The notes beneath the pieces are model-generated. The model saw only the letters and a program-made list of their open reading frames with translations, ran no database searches and was not told the DNA's origin. A DNA stretch of 64,000 bases from Bifidobacterium asteroides (lineage in GTDB: Bacteria; Actinomycetota; Actinomycetes; Actinomycetales; Bifidobacteriaceae), in the NCBI RefSeq assembly GCF_003202755.1, contig NZ_QGLK01000001.1, positions 124,001-188,000 on the forward strand, written 5' to 3'. Each line of letters starts with the position of its first letter. The stretch's first letter is position 1. Of this stretch, positions 1 through 9,146 are shown in pieces. The position numbers and the translations under genes are program-made.

Positions 1-81
1 CCGGGTGCTCACAGTAGGCGGATAGATCCGGCCCAGCTATCATTGTCGTTAGAGCCCTTCACGGAATCGAAGGAGCGTGGC

Positions 82-1263
82 ATGGCTAATCTGACTCTCT
101 ATCCGGCAACCCTGCAGTGGGCCGTTGAGGAGAGCGATGCCGATCCGGTGGCCCTGTCTCGGCGCCGGGGGCTTGGCCAGTTGCCGGATTGGCTGGAATC
201 CAAGGAGCCCGTGTCCGTATCCTTCAACAAGGTTGAGCAGCTCAGCAGGGCCCTGCATGTTCCTTTCGGCGCCTTGGTCAGGTCGGTCGTGCCCCAGCGT
301 CGCCTTGAGCCTCTGGTCCGGTACCGTACCGTAGGCAATACGTCTGTGCAGCCCAGCAAAAACCTGCAGGACACCATCGACCAGATGCGATTCAGGCAGG
401 AATGGGCCAGGGACGAATTGCTTGAGTCCGGCTTGGACGCCAACCCGCTGGTCGGTTCGGTACAGGATGCCGAGCATGACGATGCCCTGGCTGATGCGCT
501 TCGCTCCACCCTTGGACTGGATGGTCGCTCTGCCTGGGAGGGCGGCAATTCCAGCGACCGTTTCCGTCAGCTCAAGGAACGGGCATCCAATGCGGGCATC
601 ATGATCATGCTCAATTCCCAGGTGGGTTCCGTGAGTTCTCGAAAACTGGATCTTCAGGAATTCCGTGGATTCGTGCTGATCGACGACATGGCTCCGCTGG
701 TGTTCATCAACAGAAACGATTCCTTTGACGGCATGATCTTCACTTTGATTCATGAGGTGGGGCACGTACTGCTGGGCACTCAGGAGCTCTTCGACGGCAT
801 TGGCGGCCAAGGAGACCGCAAGGCCACGGAGCGCACGATAAACCGAGCAGTGGTAAAGGCCGTGATTGACGATGAACGCTTCCGGCGGCTCTGGCAGGAG
901 AAGTTGGACGGGGGCAAAGAGCCGGCCGATGCCGCGGAGTCCATAGCTGACGACTTCCATCTGAGTGCCTTGGCCATGGGGATACAAGCCCATCAGTTCG
1001 GCTTGACTGACGAGGATACGCTTGAGGAGCTGCGAGCACGAATGGATCGGCATCTTCAGGGCAAGGCCGCTCATCGTCAGGAGCGGGAAACCCGTGGTAA
1101 TGGCAACAGGACCAATGCCTCGAGGGTCGATACCGGTTTCGTCCGCTTGGTCAATGCCGCCATGGACGGGGGCAGACTGGCTCCGACTGAGGGCTTCGAC
1201 TTGGTGGGGGTGCGCTCCCCGCAGTCTTATCAGGGGTTGATTCGTGAAAAGAAGCTGATATGA
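82..1263 (+). CDS. ImmA/IrrE-family metallopeptidase with N-terminal XRE-like region
   Basis: A 393-residue protein. A zinc-peptidase motif, HEVGH at about residues 224-228, lies inside a segment typical of the ImmA/IrrE (COG2856, DUF955) family. The N-terminal ~75 residues resemble the helix-turn-helix part seen in long antitoxin-type members. I chose the ATG at 82 because GAAGGAG ends 6 nt before it; an upstream in-frame TTG at 43 has no such site. The stop overlaps the start of the next gene by 4 nt (ATGA), so the two are translationally coupled. Family knowledge: such proteins cleave or neutralise repressors or partner proteins, and pairs with DUF4411 have been predicted as toxin-antitoxin modules. 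Inference: this one is the antitoxin or regulator of the downstream PIN-like protein. The extra ~150 residues after the peptidase motif are not assigned. Confidence 0.82.
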   Translation: MANLTLYPATLQWAVEESDADPVALSRRRGLGQLPDWLESKEPVSVSFNKVEQLSRALHVPFGALVRSVVPQRRLEPLVRYRTVGNTSVQPSKNLQDTIDQMRFRQEWARDELLESGLDANPLVGSVQDAEHDDALADALRSTLGLDGRSAWEGGNSSDRFRQLKERASNAGIMIMLNSQVGSVSSRKLDLQEFRGFVLIDDMAPLVFINRNDSFDGMIFTLIHEVGHVLLGTQELFDGIGGQGDRKATERTINRAVVKAVIDDERFRRLWQEKLDGGKEPADAAESIADDFHLSALAMGIQAHQFGLTDEDTLEELRARMDRHLQGKAAHRQERETRGNGNRTNASRVDTGFVRLVNAAMDGGRLAPTEGFDLVGVRSPQSYQGLIREKKLI

Positions 1264-1853
1264 CCGCTACTCTTTACCTGCCTGATTCCAACATCTTCAT
1301 CGCCTCTTACCGGTTCAACCATCCTTTCGACTATAAGGAGTTCCACCCCTTCTGGCGATGGATGGAAAAGCTGGTTGAGGACAAGGCAATTGCCATGGTG
1401 GATGTCGTCTACGAAGAGCTGATCAACGAGCAAGCCGCTGATCCCGATATGCTGGATCTTTGGGTGCGTGCAGTGTTCAAAGGCCGCCAAATAAGCCATA
1501 AGGGTGACAAGTATGCGCAGGTCTATGCGAAAATTCAGGATTATCTGGTCACCTGCGGGAATTATACGGAAGAGTCACGCCAATGTTGGGAGCCAGAGAG
1601 CAAGGCGGATCCCTGGCTGATCGCCGTGGCCAAGGTCGAGGGGGCAGTCATAGTGACGGATGAGGCCCGGGTTCCGCTGCAACAGGGGCAGCATATGAAG
1701 AAAGAGCCCAAGATCCCTAATATCGCAGACCATTTTGGGGTGGAGAGCATGAGCCTGCGTCAGTTCTTCGATGCCAACGGAAGGTTGAAGAAAGCCCGGT
1801 ATGTTCCTAAGCCTCGTGATAAGAAGAGCGAAGATCCAATCGTATTGTTCTGA
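1260..1853 (+). CDS. DUF4411 family PIN-like protein (putative toxin)
   Basis: A 197-residue protein starting in the ATGA overlap with the peptidase gene. It has the acidic residues expected of a PIN-like nuclease fold: an Asp in the N-terminal LPDSNIFI strand (residue 9), a Glu in VVYEEL (about 48), an Asp in KADPWLIA (about 117) and an Asp in VTDEA (about 134). The spacing and the NIFI, DPWLIA and VTDEA blocks fit the DUF4411 family. Inference: a metal-dependent RNase toxin held in check by the upstream ImmA-like protein; nuclease activity is not shown by sequence alone. No third partner gene follows: the next gene, htpX, is an ordinary chromosomal gene about 70 nt away. Confidence 0.75.
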   Translation: MTATLYLPDSNIFIASYRFNHPFDYKEFHPFWRWMEKLVEDKAIAMVDVVYEELINEQAADPDMLDLWVRAVFKGRQISHKGDKYAQVYAKIQDYLVTCGNYTEESRQCWEPESKADPWLIAVAKVEGAVIVTDEARVPLQQGQHMKKEPKIPNIADHFGVESMSLRQFFDANGRLKKARYVPKPRDKKSEDPIVLF

Positions 1854-1925
1854 AATGGCGAGGGAACATCGGCAGTTTCATCTTTTCAGCGGTCGTTCAG
1901 CAAAAATTCAGCGGCATTGTCTACC

Positions 1926-2870
1926 ATGGAACCCATGAATGGCAAGCTGAAGGTTCACGGACATTTCAACGGCCTTAAAACGACGCTTTTGTTCGCCCTT
2001 ATGTGGGCCGTTATTATGCTCATCTGGTGGCTGACTGGCGGTCGCCAGGGGACGCTGGGCATCTATATCCTCATAGGCCTGGCCACCACTTTCGGGTCCT
2101 ACTGGTTCTCCGACAAGGTGGCGATCGCCTCCATGCATGCCCGGCCGGTCAGCGAGCAGGAGGCTCCCGACCTGTACCGGATTGTCCGAGAACTGTCGGG
2201 GAGGGCCGGCAAGCCCATGCCCCGTATTTACATCGCCCCGACCGACTCTCCCAACGCTTTCGCCACAGGCCGTAACGAGCGCCATGCTGCCGTCTGCTGC
2301 ACCCAGGGAATCCTGCGCATCCTCAACGAGCGCGAGATTCGTGGAGTGCTGGGCCACGAGCTCATGCACGTCTACAACCATGACATCCTGACCTCTGCTG
2401 TGGCTTCGGCCATGGCCACGGTCATCACCTACCTGGGTTACTCCCTCATGTATTTCGGTAGCGACAGCCGGGACAGGGATAACGATTCCGGCGTCTTCGG
2501 CCTCCTGGGTGTGCTGATCAGCTCGATTCTGGCCCCCTTGGGCGCATCCCTGATCCAGATGGCCATTTCCCGAACCCGCGAGTATGACGCCGACGAGGAC
2601 GGTAGTCGGCTGACTGGGGACCCGGCGGCTCTGGCATCGGCGCTGAACAAAATATCCTACGGGTCTCAGGCCGTGCCCATGCCTCAGACCGCTGGCACCC
2701 AGAGCGCCGCTGCCATGATGATCGAGAATCCCTTCTCGGTCAGGGGATTTAGCAGGCTCTTCTCCACCCATCCACCCACCGATGAGCGCATAGCCCGCCT
2801 AATGCAGATGAGTCAGGAGATGGGGCAGACCCAGGTGAATTCCGGGCATGGAGCTCAGGTGGGGTACTGA
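1926..2870 (+). CDS. htpX: Membrane zinc metalloprotease HtpX
   Basis: M48-family membrane protease for quality control of membrane proteins. Two hydrophobic segments near the N-terminus (about residues 19-38 and 43-60) precede a cytosolic domain with the HELMH zinc motif at about residues 144-148. A further hydrophobic region follows, and a downstream EYDADE supplies the third ligand. Length (about 314 aa) is normal for the family. The exact start is uncertain: an in-frame TTG at 1917 and ATGs at 1926 and 1935 are available, none with a strong ribosome binding site. It stands alone between the toxin-antitoxin-like pair and the two-component system. Confidence 0.92.
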   Translation: MEPMNGKLKVHGHFNGLKTTLLFALMWAVIMLIWWLTGGRQGTLGIYILIGLATTFGSYWFSDKVAIASMHARPVSEQEAPDLYRIVRELSGRAGKPMPRIYIAPTDSPNAFATGRNERHAAVCCTQGILRILNEREIRGVLGHELMHVYNHDILTSAVASAMATVITYLGYSLMYFGSDSRDRDNDSGVFGLLGVLISSILAPLGASLIQMAISRTREYDADEDGSRLTGDPAALASALNKISYGSQAVPMPQTAGTQSAAAMMIENPFSVRGFSRLFSTHPPTDERIARLMQMSQEMGQTQVNSGHGAQVGY

Positions 2871-2917
2871 GAGGTCGAGCAGTTTTGCGTCCCTGTCGAT
2901 AGGAGATGATGCCTGGG

Positions 2918-3577
2918 ATGACGGAGACCATCAATCTGGCCATCGTCGACGATCAGGAGCTGGTCAGAGCAGGACTGGTCTCGATACTGGCTGATGAAGA
3001 CGATATCAAGATTGTCGCGGATGCAGCCAGTGCCCGGCAGCTTCTGGCGCATCCTCATCTGAGAGATGTCGATGTGGCCCTAGTTGACTGCCGGATGCCT
3101 GACATTGACGGGATTCGCCTCATTGACATTTTGCGTAGTAGAGGACTGAAAGCCCGATGCATCGCACTGACGGCATTCGACGAGGATGAGAACCTTGTGG
3201 GAAGCATCAAGGCTGGAGCATATGGGCACCTGCTCAAAGATGCCGATGCAGAGGAGATCATCGGCACCGTGCATAGGGTCTATAGGGGTGAACGCGTCCT
3301 CGGGACTGCAGAGTCGGGTAGGCTGATGGACCTCATCAGCAGGGAAGGCGAACCGTCGCAGCCTGTCAAAGCAGCGGGAGGAGTCAACGTAGCCGACGAC
3401 TTCGATCGGACTGACCGTCAGATCATCGACATGATTGTGGCTGGCTCAACCAACAGGGAGATTGCCGATCATCTCTGCCTGTCCCTGGGCACGGTCAGAA
3501 ACCGCGTCAGTAGCATTTTCGACAAAACCGGCGTGCGCAATCGCACCGAGTTGGCCATGACCTTAAGGCGGTCATGA
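2918..3577 (+). CDS. NarL/LuxR-family response regulator
   Basis: Receiver domain over residues ~4-120, with the acidic pair of IVDDQE near the start and the phospho-acceptor Asp at about residue 57 in LVDCRMPD. A LuxR-type helix-turn-helix covers ~residues 150-215 (GSTNREIADHL...GTVRNRVSSIF). AGGAG at 2901-2905 is followed by in-frame ATGs at 2906, 2909 and 2918; I prefer 2918 because the first two sit too close to that site, but this is not certain. The stop overlaps the kinase start by ATGA. Inference: it activates the ABC transporter genes downstream through the paired palindromes at 4772-4802. Confidence 0.9.
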   Translation: MTETINLAIVDDQELVRAGLVSILADEDDIKIVADAASARQLLAHPHLRDVDVALVDCRMPDIDGIRLIDILRSRGLKARCIALTAFDEDENLVGSIKAGAYGHLLKDADAEEIIGTVHRVYRGERVLGTAESGRLMDLISREGEPSQPVKAAGGVNVADDFDRTDRQIIDMIVAGSTNREIADHLCLSLGTVRNRVSSIFDKTGVRNRTELAMTLRRS

Positions 3578-4773
3578 GCCTGTCAGAACCTGAGTCGTCT
3601 CAGGAGCGGAAACCAGGGTCCCTCCCATACGTGGGCCTGGTGGAGGTCGCTTCGTTCTGCTGCTCCTTCCTGTGGTCAAAATATGGCAATCCTCTCAACT
3701 TCTTCCTCTTCCAGACGGTCATGGTGTCGGCCTGGCTGGGTTATAGGCTGATTCGGCGACGTATTCCTGCCCTCATCTGTGGGGGCCTTCTCATCGCGGT
3801 TTGTCTGGCAGCCACTCTCTTCGACAATCCGCCGCAGATGTTTCTCACCACCATCGTGACCGTGGATGTTCTCTTCGCCTTTCCGGAGATCTGGACCTGG
3901 GTCGCAGTGGGAGGGGAAATAGGGGTCTACATTCTGCATATGGCATGGAGGGGAGAATGGCGACGGGCCTCCTGGGGCGATACGGTCCTGAACCTGGCTC
4001 TGATCGTCTTCTTCGCGGTGGCTTTCCTCTTTTACGCACGGGCCAGTCGTATGCTCATTGAAAAGAACCGGCAGCTCGCCAGGCAGTCGCTCACAATAGA
4101 GAGCCTGGCCCTAGCTAAGGAGCGGGCAGAGATGGCCTCGCAGATGCATGATTCGATTGGTCAGTACCTATCGGCCATGCACATGGAGCTTGAGGCGGCG
4201 CAAAGGACCCTGCACAAGGGTTCATCCATCGACCGGGCCCTCACCCATGTGATCAAGGCCGAAGATATCGATAAGAAGGCACTGGCTCAGGTACGTCAGC
4301 AGGCCAGGGCTTTGAACCCGGCTGCCTTTGGCGGGGAGCTGACCAAGGAGTCGATTGTCGGTCTGGCAGACTCCTTTGAATCCACAGGTCTGCATGTGAC
4401 CGCTACGGTGAATGGGAGCCTGGAGGGCCTGTCATCGCAGAATAAGGTCCTTATCTACCGGGCCTTGCAGGAGACTTTGACCAACGTGGTCCGTCACGCC
4501 CATGCCTCCTCCGCCTCGATTGTTATTGATCTGGCACCGAGAACCCTTCGCCTGTGTGTGACGGACGACGGGGTGGGTCCTGGCAAAGGGTCTGGTCGGT
4601 TTGTGCCGGGCTTCGGCCTGTCCTCCCTTGAGCAGAGGGTAAAGGACTTGGGCGGCTCCTTGCAGGTAGGACCGGCAGAGACAGCGGAGTCTTCCCGAGG
4701 TACCCGGGTAATACTCTCCCTCCCATTGACCGCGGATTCGCAGGTAACTTCTGCAGTGCAGCGGACGCAGTGA
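3574..4773 (+). CDS. NarL-type (HisKA_3) sensor histidine kinase
   Basis: A 399-residue membrane kinase. Five to six hydrophobic segments fill the first ~150 residues with little extracytoplasmic sequence, so the sensor is probably intramembrane. A HisKA_3 dimerisation helix carries the phospho-acceptor His at residue 192 (SQMHDSIGQYL). The ATPase domain has an N-box (LQETLTNVVRHAH), DDGVGPG and GFGLSSLEQRV. It starts in the ATGA overlap with its regulator, so the two are co-translated. Small sensor kinases with adjacent FtsX-type transporters commonly sense membrane-active antibiotics or peptides through the transporter; applying that here is inference. Confidence 0.9.
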   Translation: MSLSEPESSQERKPGSLPYVGLVEVASFCCSFLWSKYGNPLNFFLFQTVMVSAWLGYRLIRRRIPALICGGLLIAVCLAATLFDNPPQMFLTTIVTVDVLFAFPEIWTWVAVGGEIGVYILHMAWRGEWRRASWGDTVLNLALIVFFAVAFLFYARASRMLIEKNRQLARQSLTIESLALAKERAEMASQMHDSIGQYLSAMHMELEAAQRTLHKGSSIDRALTHVIKAEDIDKKALAQVRQQARALNPAAFGGELTKESIVGLADSFESTGLHVTATVNGSLEGLSSQNKVLIYRALQETLTNVVRHAHASSASIVIDLAPRTLRLCVTDDGVGPGKGSGRFVPGFGLSSLEQRVKDLGGSLQVGPAETAESSRGTRVILSLPLTADSQVTSAVQRTQ

Positions 4774-4802
4774 CATTTGTCCTCCTGATGGTGACATCTG
4801 TC
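4772..4802 (+). promoter_or_regulatory. Paired palindromes upstream of the ABC permease (candidate response-regulator sites)
   Basis: Two near-identical palindromes, GACATTTGTC at 4772-4781 and GACATCTGTC at 4793-4802, are centred 21 bp apart, two helical turns on the same DNA face. The second abuts the expected -35 position of a promoter whose -10-like TATAGC lies at 4827-4832, placing transcription initiation at or next to the permease ATG at 4841. This fits class II activation by the NarL-type regulator and a leaderless mRNA. Inference from geometry only. Confidence 0.5.
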
Positions 4803-4840
4803 GGTAGCATCTCCACTATCCGTCGATATAGCTTGGCCCT

Positions 4841-6829
4841 ATGCAATGGGCAGCAATAGGCGGTGAAAGGAAAGGACCCGGAACGGAAGGGGCTGAGGGG
4901 CGGAGTATTAGGATCGGGTACATCCGCCTGGTGAATTCCTTGTGGAGGGGAAACCGCGGCCTGCAAATCCTGAACATCCTGGCTGGAGCCTGTCCCATGG
5001 CCTTGATTCTCCTGGTTCTTGAGGCTATGGTCCGGGGAGGAGAGGGTGCCGATTCGACCACTCCGGTAGTCATGGTAGCCATCTTTCTGACGTCTTCAGC
5101 TTCCGTTTCCAAGACCATCAGCGACCATGCCTTCACTGCTCAATGGGACAGGCTCATGCGCATCCGTCTGCTGGGCGCCTCCCCCTGTCGGCTCCTGGGC
5201 TCGATACTGGCCGTCCAAGGTCTCATGGCTGCCTTCTCAGGCCTCATTGGCGTGGCTTTGGGCGAGCTGATGAAGCCTCTGGCAAGGCCTGCCATGGCAC
5301 GGCTGGACATGCTTTTGCCGGAGCATGGCATCCTGCCAAACCTCTCCTCCATTCTTATGACGGTCCTGCTTTCCGTTTTGTGCCAATGCCTGGGCGCCAT
5401 ATTGGCTGCAGTGAGGGTCATCCGAGCTCGGCCCGATTTGCAGTCCATGCCCCGCTCTTCCGGGAGACGGCACCGCGCCCTGTCTACTGCGGTCATGCTC
5501 CTGGTGGTCCTTGCGACTTGCTTGATGATCTACCTAAAGGGGACTGGAGCGGCCGCCGGTGGTATGGGCATCCTTTTGATTCCTCTCTTGGCATGGGCCT
5601 TGATAAGAGTGGGCAGACCCCTATTGAACCGAGCAGCGGGGGTCATCATGGCGGGTTACCCAAGAGGTCCTGTGGTCACCTTGGCTTTGCGCAATCAGGA
5701 GACCACTAGGGCGGCCTCGCTCTTCACGATGGTGGTCGTCGCCACTGCAGTTGCCTGCGGACTTTTCGGCTTCTTGGGATACAGCGATGCCAATGCGCGC
5801 GCCTCTCTGACCACGGCTCTGGCAGGAGGGTCTGTGATCAGCCCGGTCGGCAGTGACCGAGGGGCCCTGGATCATTGGGCTGCCTATGTTCGGTCGCGCG
5901 ATACTGATCCTCTTATTCTGGCTCCTGCCACCGTAGTGCCTATGGCAAAGGACGGTGCGGGATGCGACCGGCAAATACGCCGGGCCGCCTCCTACTATCG
6001 TGGTGCCTCACGCCTTCAAATAGATGGCGATCTAAGTCGGATTTTCCCGTCGGCAGCCCTGCATCCTGCGCGGGATAGTACAGGATTGGACGGGCTCGAT
6101 GGGGTGGTGGCTTCCAGTCCGGAGGTGGGTGCGGGTCTGTCCCTCGGCGCGCCGGTCTGTATTGATGATGGGAACGGACCAGCTCGACGGAGTCGGATTG
6201 CGGCTATAGCTGACCTGCCGGGTGGAATGGGTCAGTACTTCATCCCCTCGCATCTATCTACTTCTACCTCCCGAAATGCATGGAAGACCGGATATGAACG
6301 TTGGGGCGGGCGCACTCCACTGGCTCTGGTTTCGTCACAGGTGGGTGGCCGGGAGGTGCCGACAGGGGTCGTTGACCAGACGGCTGAAGCATGGGTGGCG
6401 AATCTGCCGACTGGCAAGATCTATGCACAGACCGGAGGGGAGGGGATGAAGGAAATGGCCGTCATCGTCTACCCGGTCTTGGTCATATGTGCCGTGGGCG
6501 TCCTGTCGCTGATCTTCACCATGGTTGAGGAGAGGCGTAGGACCAGGGCCGTGGCCGTCCTTCTTGATTTGGGAGTCTGGCGGTACGGATGCAGTGGGAC
6601 GTTAAGGTACCTGAGCGAAGTCTTGCCGGCCTTCCTGCTGGCCTGCGCCGGTTCGCTCCTGGTTGTCAACCTCTGCTCTCACCCGCAGTCAGTCGAACTC
6701 TATGGAGGTATCTCCTTTTACTGTCCCGCTGGGCAGCTGGGTCTGCTTCTGGCGGTGGTCCTGGCAATGGGGCTGGTGGCCCTGGTCGCCCACATGATTT
6801 CCTATGTTCGTCTGGTCTGTCAGGGATGA
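4841..6829 (+). CDS. FtsX-type ABC transporter permease
   Basis: A 662-residue membrane protein with the layout of the MacB/FtsX or antimicrobial-peptide transporter permeases. The first transmembrane helix is at ~residues 46-65 and more follow through about 290. A long extracytoplasmic domain covers ~320-520, and three helices close the C-terminus. The ATG at 4841 has no ribosome binding site, but a -10-like element ends about 9 nt upstream, so a leaderless start is plausible; otherwise the start lies a little downstream in the GC-rich 4880-4950 stretch. The ATPase gene follows after 132 nt. Expected role with it: export or removal of an amphipathic molecule, controlled by the upstream two-component system. 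The substrate cannot be read from sequence. Confidence 0.85.
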   Translation: MQWAAIGGERKGPGTEGAEGRSIRIGYIRLVNSLWRGNRGLQILNILAGACPMALILLVLEAMVRGGEGADSTTPVVMVAIFLTSSASVSKTISDHAFTAQWDRLMRIRLLGASPCRLLGSILAVQGLMAAFSGLIGVALGELMKPLARPAMARLDMLLPEHGILPNLSSILMTVLLSVLCQCLGAILAAVRVIRARPDLQSMPRSSGRRHRALSTAVMLLVVLATCLMIYLKGTGAAAGGMGILLIPLLAWALIRVGRPLLNRAAGVIMAGYPRGPVVTLALRNQETTRAASLFTMVVVATAVACGLFGFLGYSDANARASLTTALAGGSVISPVGSDRGALDHWAAYVRSRDTDPLILAPATVVPMAKDGAGCDRQIRRAASYYRGASRLQIDGDLSRIFPSAALHPARDSTGLDGLDGVVASSPEVGAGLSLGAPVCIDDGNGPARRSRIAAIADLPGGMGQYFIPSHLSTSTSRNAWKTGYERWGGRTPLALVSSQVGGREVPTGVVDQTAEAWVANLPTGKIYAQTGGEGMKEMAVIVYPVLVICAVGVLSLIFTMVEERRRTRAVAVLLDLGVWRYGCSGTLRYLSEVLPAFLLACAGSLLVVNLCSHPQSVELYGGISFYCPAGQLGLLLAVVLAMGLVALVAHMISYVRLVCQG

Positions 6830-6961
6830 GCAAAGCGGCCTGTGGTGGACTGGAAATAAGTGAGAGCGCCATGAAATGAGACGGAGTCTTACATTCGGCG
6901 GTTGTGAGCGGATGTTTTGAAAATTGCGTGTAAGAAGGCTGGGCGTGAGAAGGAGGGATGT

Positions 6962-7804
6962 ATGGAAACAGGACATGATGGATGGGATGCAAGTAAATCT
7001 CAGGTAACTGCCCAGGGTGTGGGCCCGGATGGTGGCGGTACGGTCTTGCGGGCCAGGTCCGTTTGCTACGACTACTCGGAAAATGGACGACGCAGGCATC
7101 GTCTGCTGGGAAAGTCGTATGACAGGAATGGGCCGGCACCTCAAATCGGGCCAGTCAATATAGAACTGCAAGATGGCTGTATTACGGCCCTGATTGGACC
7201 CTCGGGATGCGGGAAGTCCACTGTGCTCAAGCTGCTTGCCGGCATCCTGACCCCCTTGCGAGGTCAGATCTGGTATGAGCATCGGGATATTGCTCGGCAG
7301 CCGGATTTTCGCCGGGCAAGGCTTCGCAGGACCGAATTCGCCTTCATTTTTCAGGATTACATGCTGGTCGATTCTTTGACGGTCGCCGAGAATATCATCC
7401 TGCCGCGGTCCTTGAATGGTTCAGCCACCGATGATGGTGCTGTACGTCGGGCTCTGGCCTGTGTGGACCTGCCGACCGGTGTAATGAGGCGAAAGGTGGG
7501 CGAGCTGTCAGGAGGTCAACAGCAGCGGGTGGCCATCGCTCGGGCCATGATCATGGATGCGCAGGTTCTCTTCGCGGATGAGCCCACCGGCAATCTGGAT
7601 CCCAGAGCCCGTGAGGACACCCTTGATGCCATCCAAGCAGCCATGAGTGCGGGACTCAAGGCCAGCCTTCTGGTTACTCATGATGCCAGGGTGGCTTCCA
7701 GGGCCGACAGAATTCTGTATATGCGGGATGGGAGGATTTGCGGTTCCTATCCCCATATGGATCAAGAGGATATAGATCGGCTCCTTCTGTCCGGGTCGGA
7801 GTAG
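6962..7804 (+). CDS. ABC transporter ATP-binding protein
   Basis: A 280-residue ATPase of the LolD/MacB type: Walker A GPSGCGKST, Q-loop FIFQDYMLVDS, signature LSGGQQQRVAIARA, Walker B VLFADEPTGNLD and a switch His in LVTHDA. The ATG at 6962 is chosen over an upstream in-frame TTG at 6917 because AAGGAGGG lies just before it. The ~45-residue N-terminal extension, with a polar insert (YSENGRRRHR...), is longer than usual for this family. It partners the permease encoded immediately upstream. The gene ends 20 nt from the convergent nagA. Confidence 0.92.
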   Translation: METGHDGWDASKSQVTAQGVGPDGGGTVLRARSVCYDYSENGRRRHRLLGKSYDRNGPAPQIGPVNIELQDGCITALIGPSGCGKSTVLKLLAGILTPLRGQIWYEHRDIARQPDFRRARLRRTEFAFIFQDYMLVDSLTVAENIILPRSLNGSATDDGAVRRALACVDLPTGVMRRKVGELSGGQQQRVAIARAMIMDAQVLFADEPTGNLDPRAREDTLDAIQAAMSAGLKASLLVTHDARVASRADRILYMRDGRICGSYPHMDQEDIDRLLLSGSE

Positions 7805-7824
7805 GAGGAGCCGCTGAGGTCGAT

Positions 7825-9132
7825 TCAAAGCTGAATTCTGTGCCCGTTACAGACCACGGTTTTGACGGACCAGTCAGCCGGGTTCAGGAGGAGGAGGTCG
7901 GCCGCATAGCCGGGTGCCAGCAGACCCAGCGGAGCACCGGTGATCGGGTTGGAGCGGTCCAGTCCCAGGGCCCGGGCAGGTGTCAGAGTGGCGGCTTCCA
8001 CGGCCTGGGGGGCTGGCAGGCCGATGGCCTGGACAGCTCTGCCGACTGCCACATCCAGGGTCAGGGTTGAGCCGGCGATGGCTCCGTTGGAGGTCAGGCG
8101 GGCGTGGCCGCCCTTCACAGTTACATCCAGGGAACCCAGCTTGTAGGCGCCGTCCTCGCAGCCGGTGGCCTCCATGGCATCGGTGACCAGGGCTATCCGA
8201 TGGGGGAAGAGCCTGAAGGCCAGGTCGACGCAGGGGTCCTGCACATGGAAACCGTCGTTGATCAACTCGGCCGTAACCCGGCGGTCCTCCACGGCGGCTG
8301 GAATAGGGCCCGGCTGACGGTGGTGGATGCCGTTCATGGCGTTGAAAACATGAGTGAGTATGCGGGCGCCGGCATCGAATGAGCGGCGGGTCTGGTCATA
8401 GTCGGCATCGCAATGGCCAACCGCAGGCACCACACCGGACTCGGCCAGGCGGGATATGGCCTCGTAGCCATGGTCGCGCTCGGGGGCCAGGGTCACCTGG
8501 CGTATGCAACCGTCGGCAGCCTCCAGGAGATTGTCGAGAACCGCTGGCTCAGGATCGCGCAGGCACTTGGGATCGTGCGCGCCCTTACGGGAGAGTGCGA
8601 TGAAGGGCCCTTCCAAGTGGGCGCCCAGCACGTCGGGCCTGGAGTCCATGACCCTCTTGACTGAGCGCAGATTGGTGCACATCGTGTCGACCGGATTGGT
8701 GATCAGGCTGAGCACCTGCCTGGTTGTTCCATGGACCATATGGCAGGCCCTGGCTGTGCGAATGGCCTCGTCGCCGTCGTCAAATGAGTGAACCCAGCCG
8801 CCGTGGGAGTGGATGTCGATGAACCCGGGGGTGAGGATGAAGCCGGCTGCATCGATGAACTCAGCACCGTCCGCATTCACGTCATGGGTATCTGATCCAG
8901 GCTGGAAGGAGGGCGGCAGGCTGGGCAGGCCAGCGGCCCTCAGGGCGGATTCCAGGCTCTCTCTGCCTTGCCCGACCTGCTCAATCCTGCCATCCAGAGC
9001 CAAAATCCAGCTGTTTTCCCTGATTCCTCGAGCGTCTATCAGCCTTGCGCCAGTCAGGACAAGGGGATGGGCCGGTCCGTGGAGGGATGATTCAACCGCG
9101 AGCCCCGCCGACTCGTATGCTTCCTTGGACAT
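7825..9132 (-). CDS. nagA: N-acetylglucosamine-6-phosphate deacetylase
   Basis: A 435-residue amidohydrolase-fold enzyme converting GlcNAc-6-phosphate to glucosamine-6-phosphate plus acetate. Visible features are the metal-binding GFIDIHSHGG, HLEGPFI, VGHCDAD, HVFNAMN and the catalytic Asp in LVTDAMEATG. It is slightly longer than E. coli NagA because of an N-terminal segment and a polar insert around residues 75-95. Last gene of the minus-strand operon; it starts 14 nt after the nagB stop. Its product is the substrate of NagB, so the two steps feed amino sugars into fructose-6-phosphate and the bifid shunt. Confidence 0.95.
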   Translation of the reverse strand: MSKEAYESAGLAVESSLHGPAHPLVLTGARLIDARGIRENSWILALDGRIEQVGQGRESLESALRAAGLPSLPPSFQPGSDTHDVNADGAEFIDAAGFILTPGFIDIHSHGGWVHSFDDGDEAIRTARACHMVHGTTRQVLSLITNPVDTMCTNLRSVKRVMDSRPDVLGAHLEGPFIALSRKGAHDPKCLRDPEPAVLDNLLEAADGCIRQVTLAPERDHGYEAISRLAESGVVPAVGHCDADYDQTRRSFDAGARILTHVFNAMNGIHHRQPGPIPAAVEDRRVTAELINDGFHVQDPCVDLAFRLFPHRIALVTDAMEATGCEDGAYKLGSLDVTVKGGHARLTSNGAIAGSTLTLDVAVGRAVQAIGLPAPQAVEAATLTPARALGLDRSNPITGAPLGLLAPGYAADLLLLNPADWSVKTVVCNGHRIQL

Positions 9133-9146
9133 GTTTAGTTTGCCTT

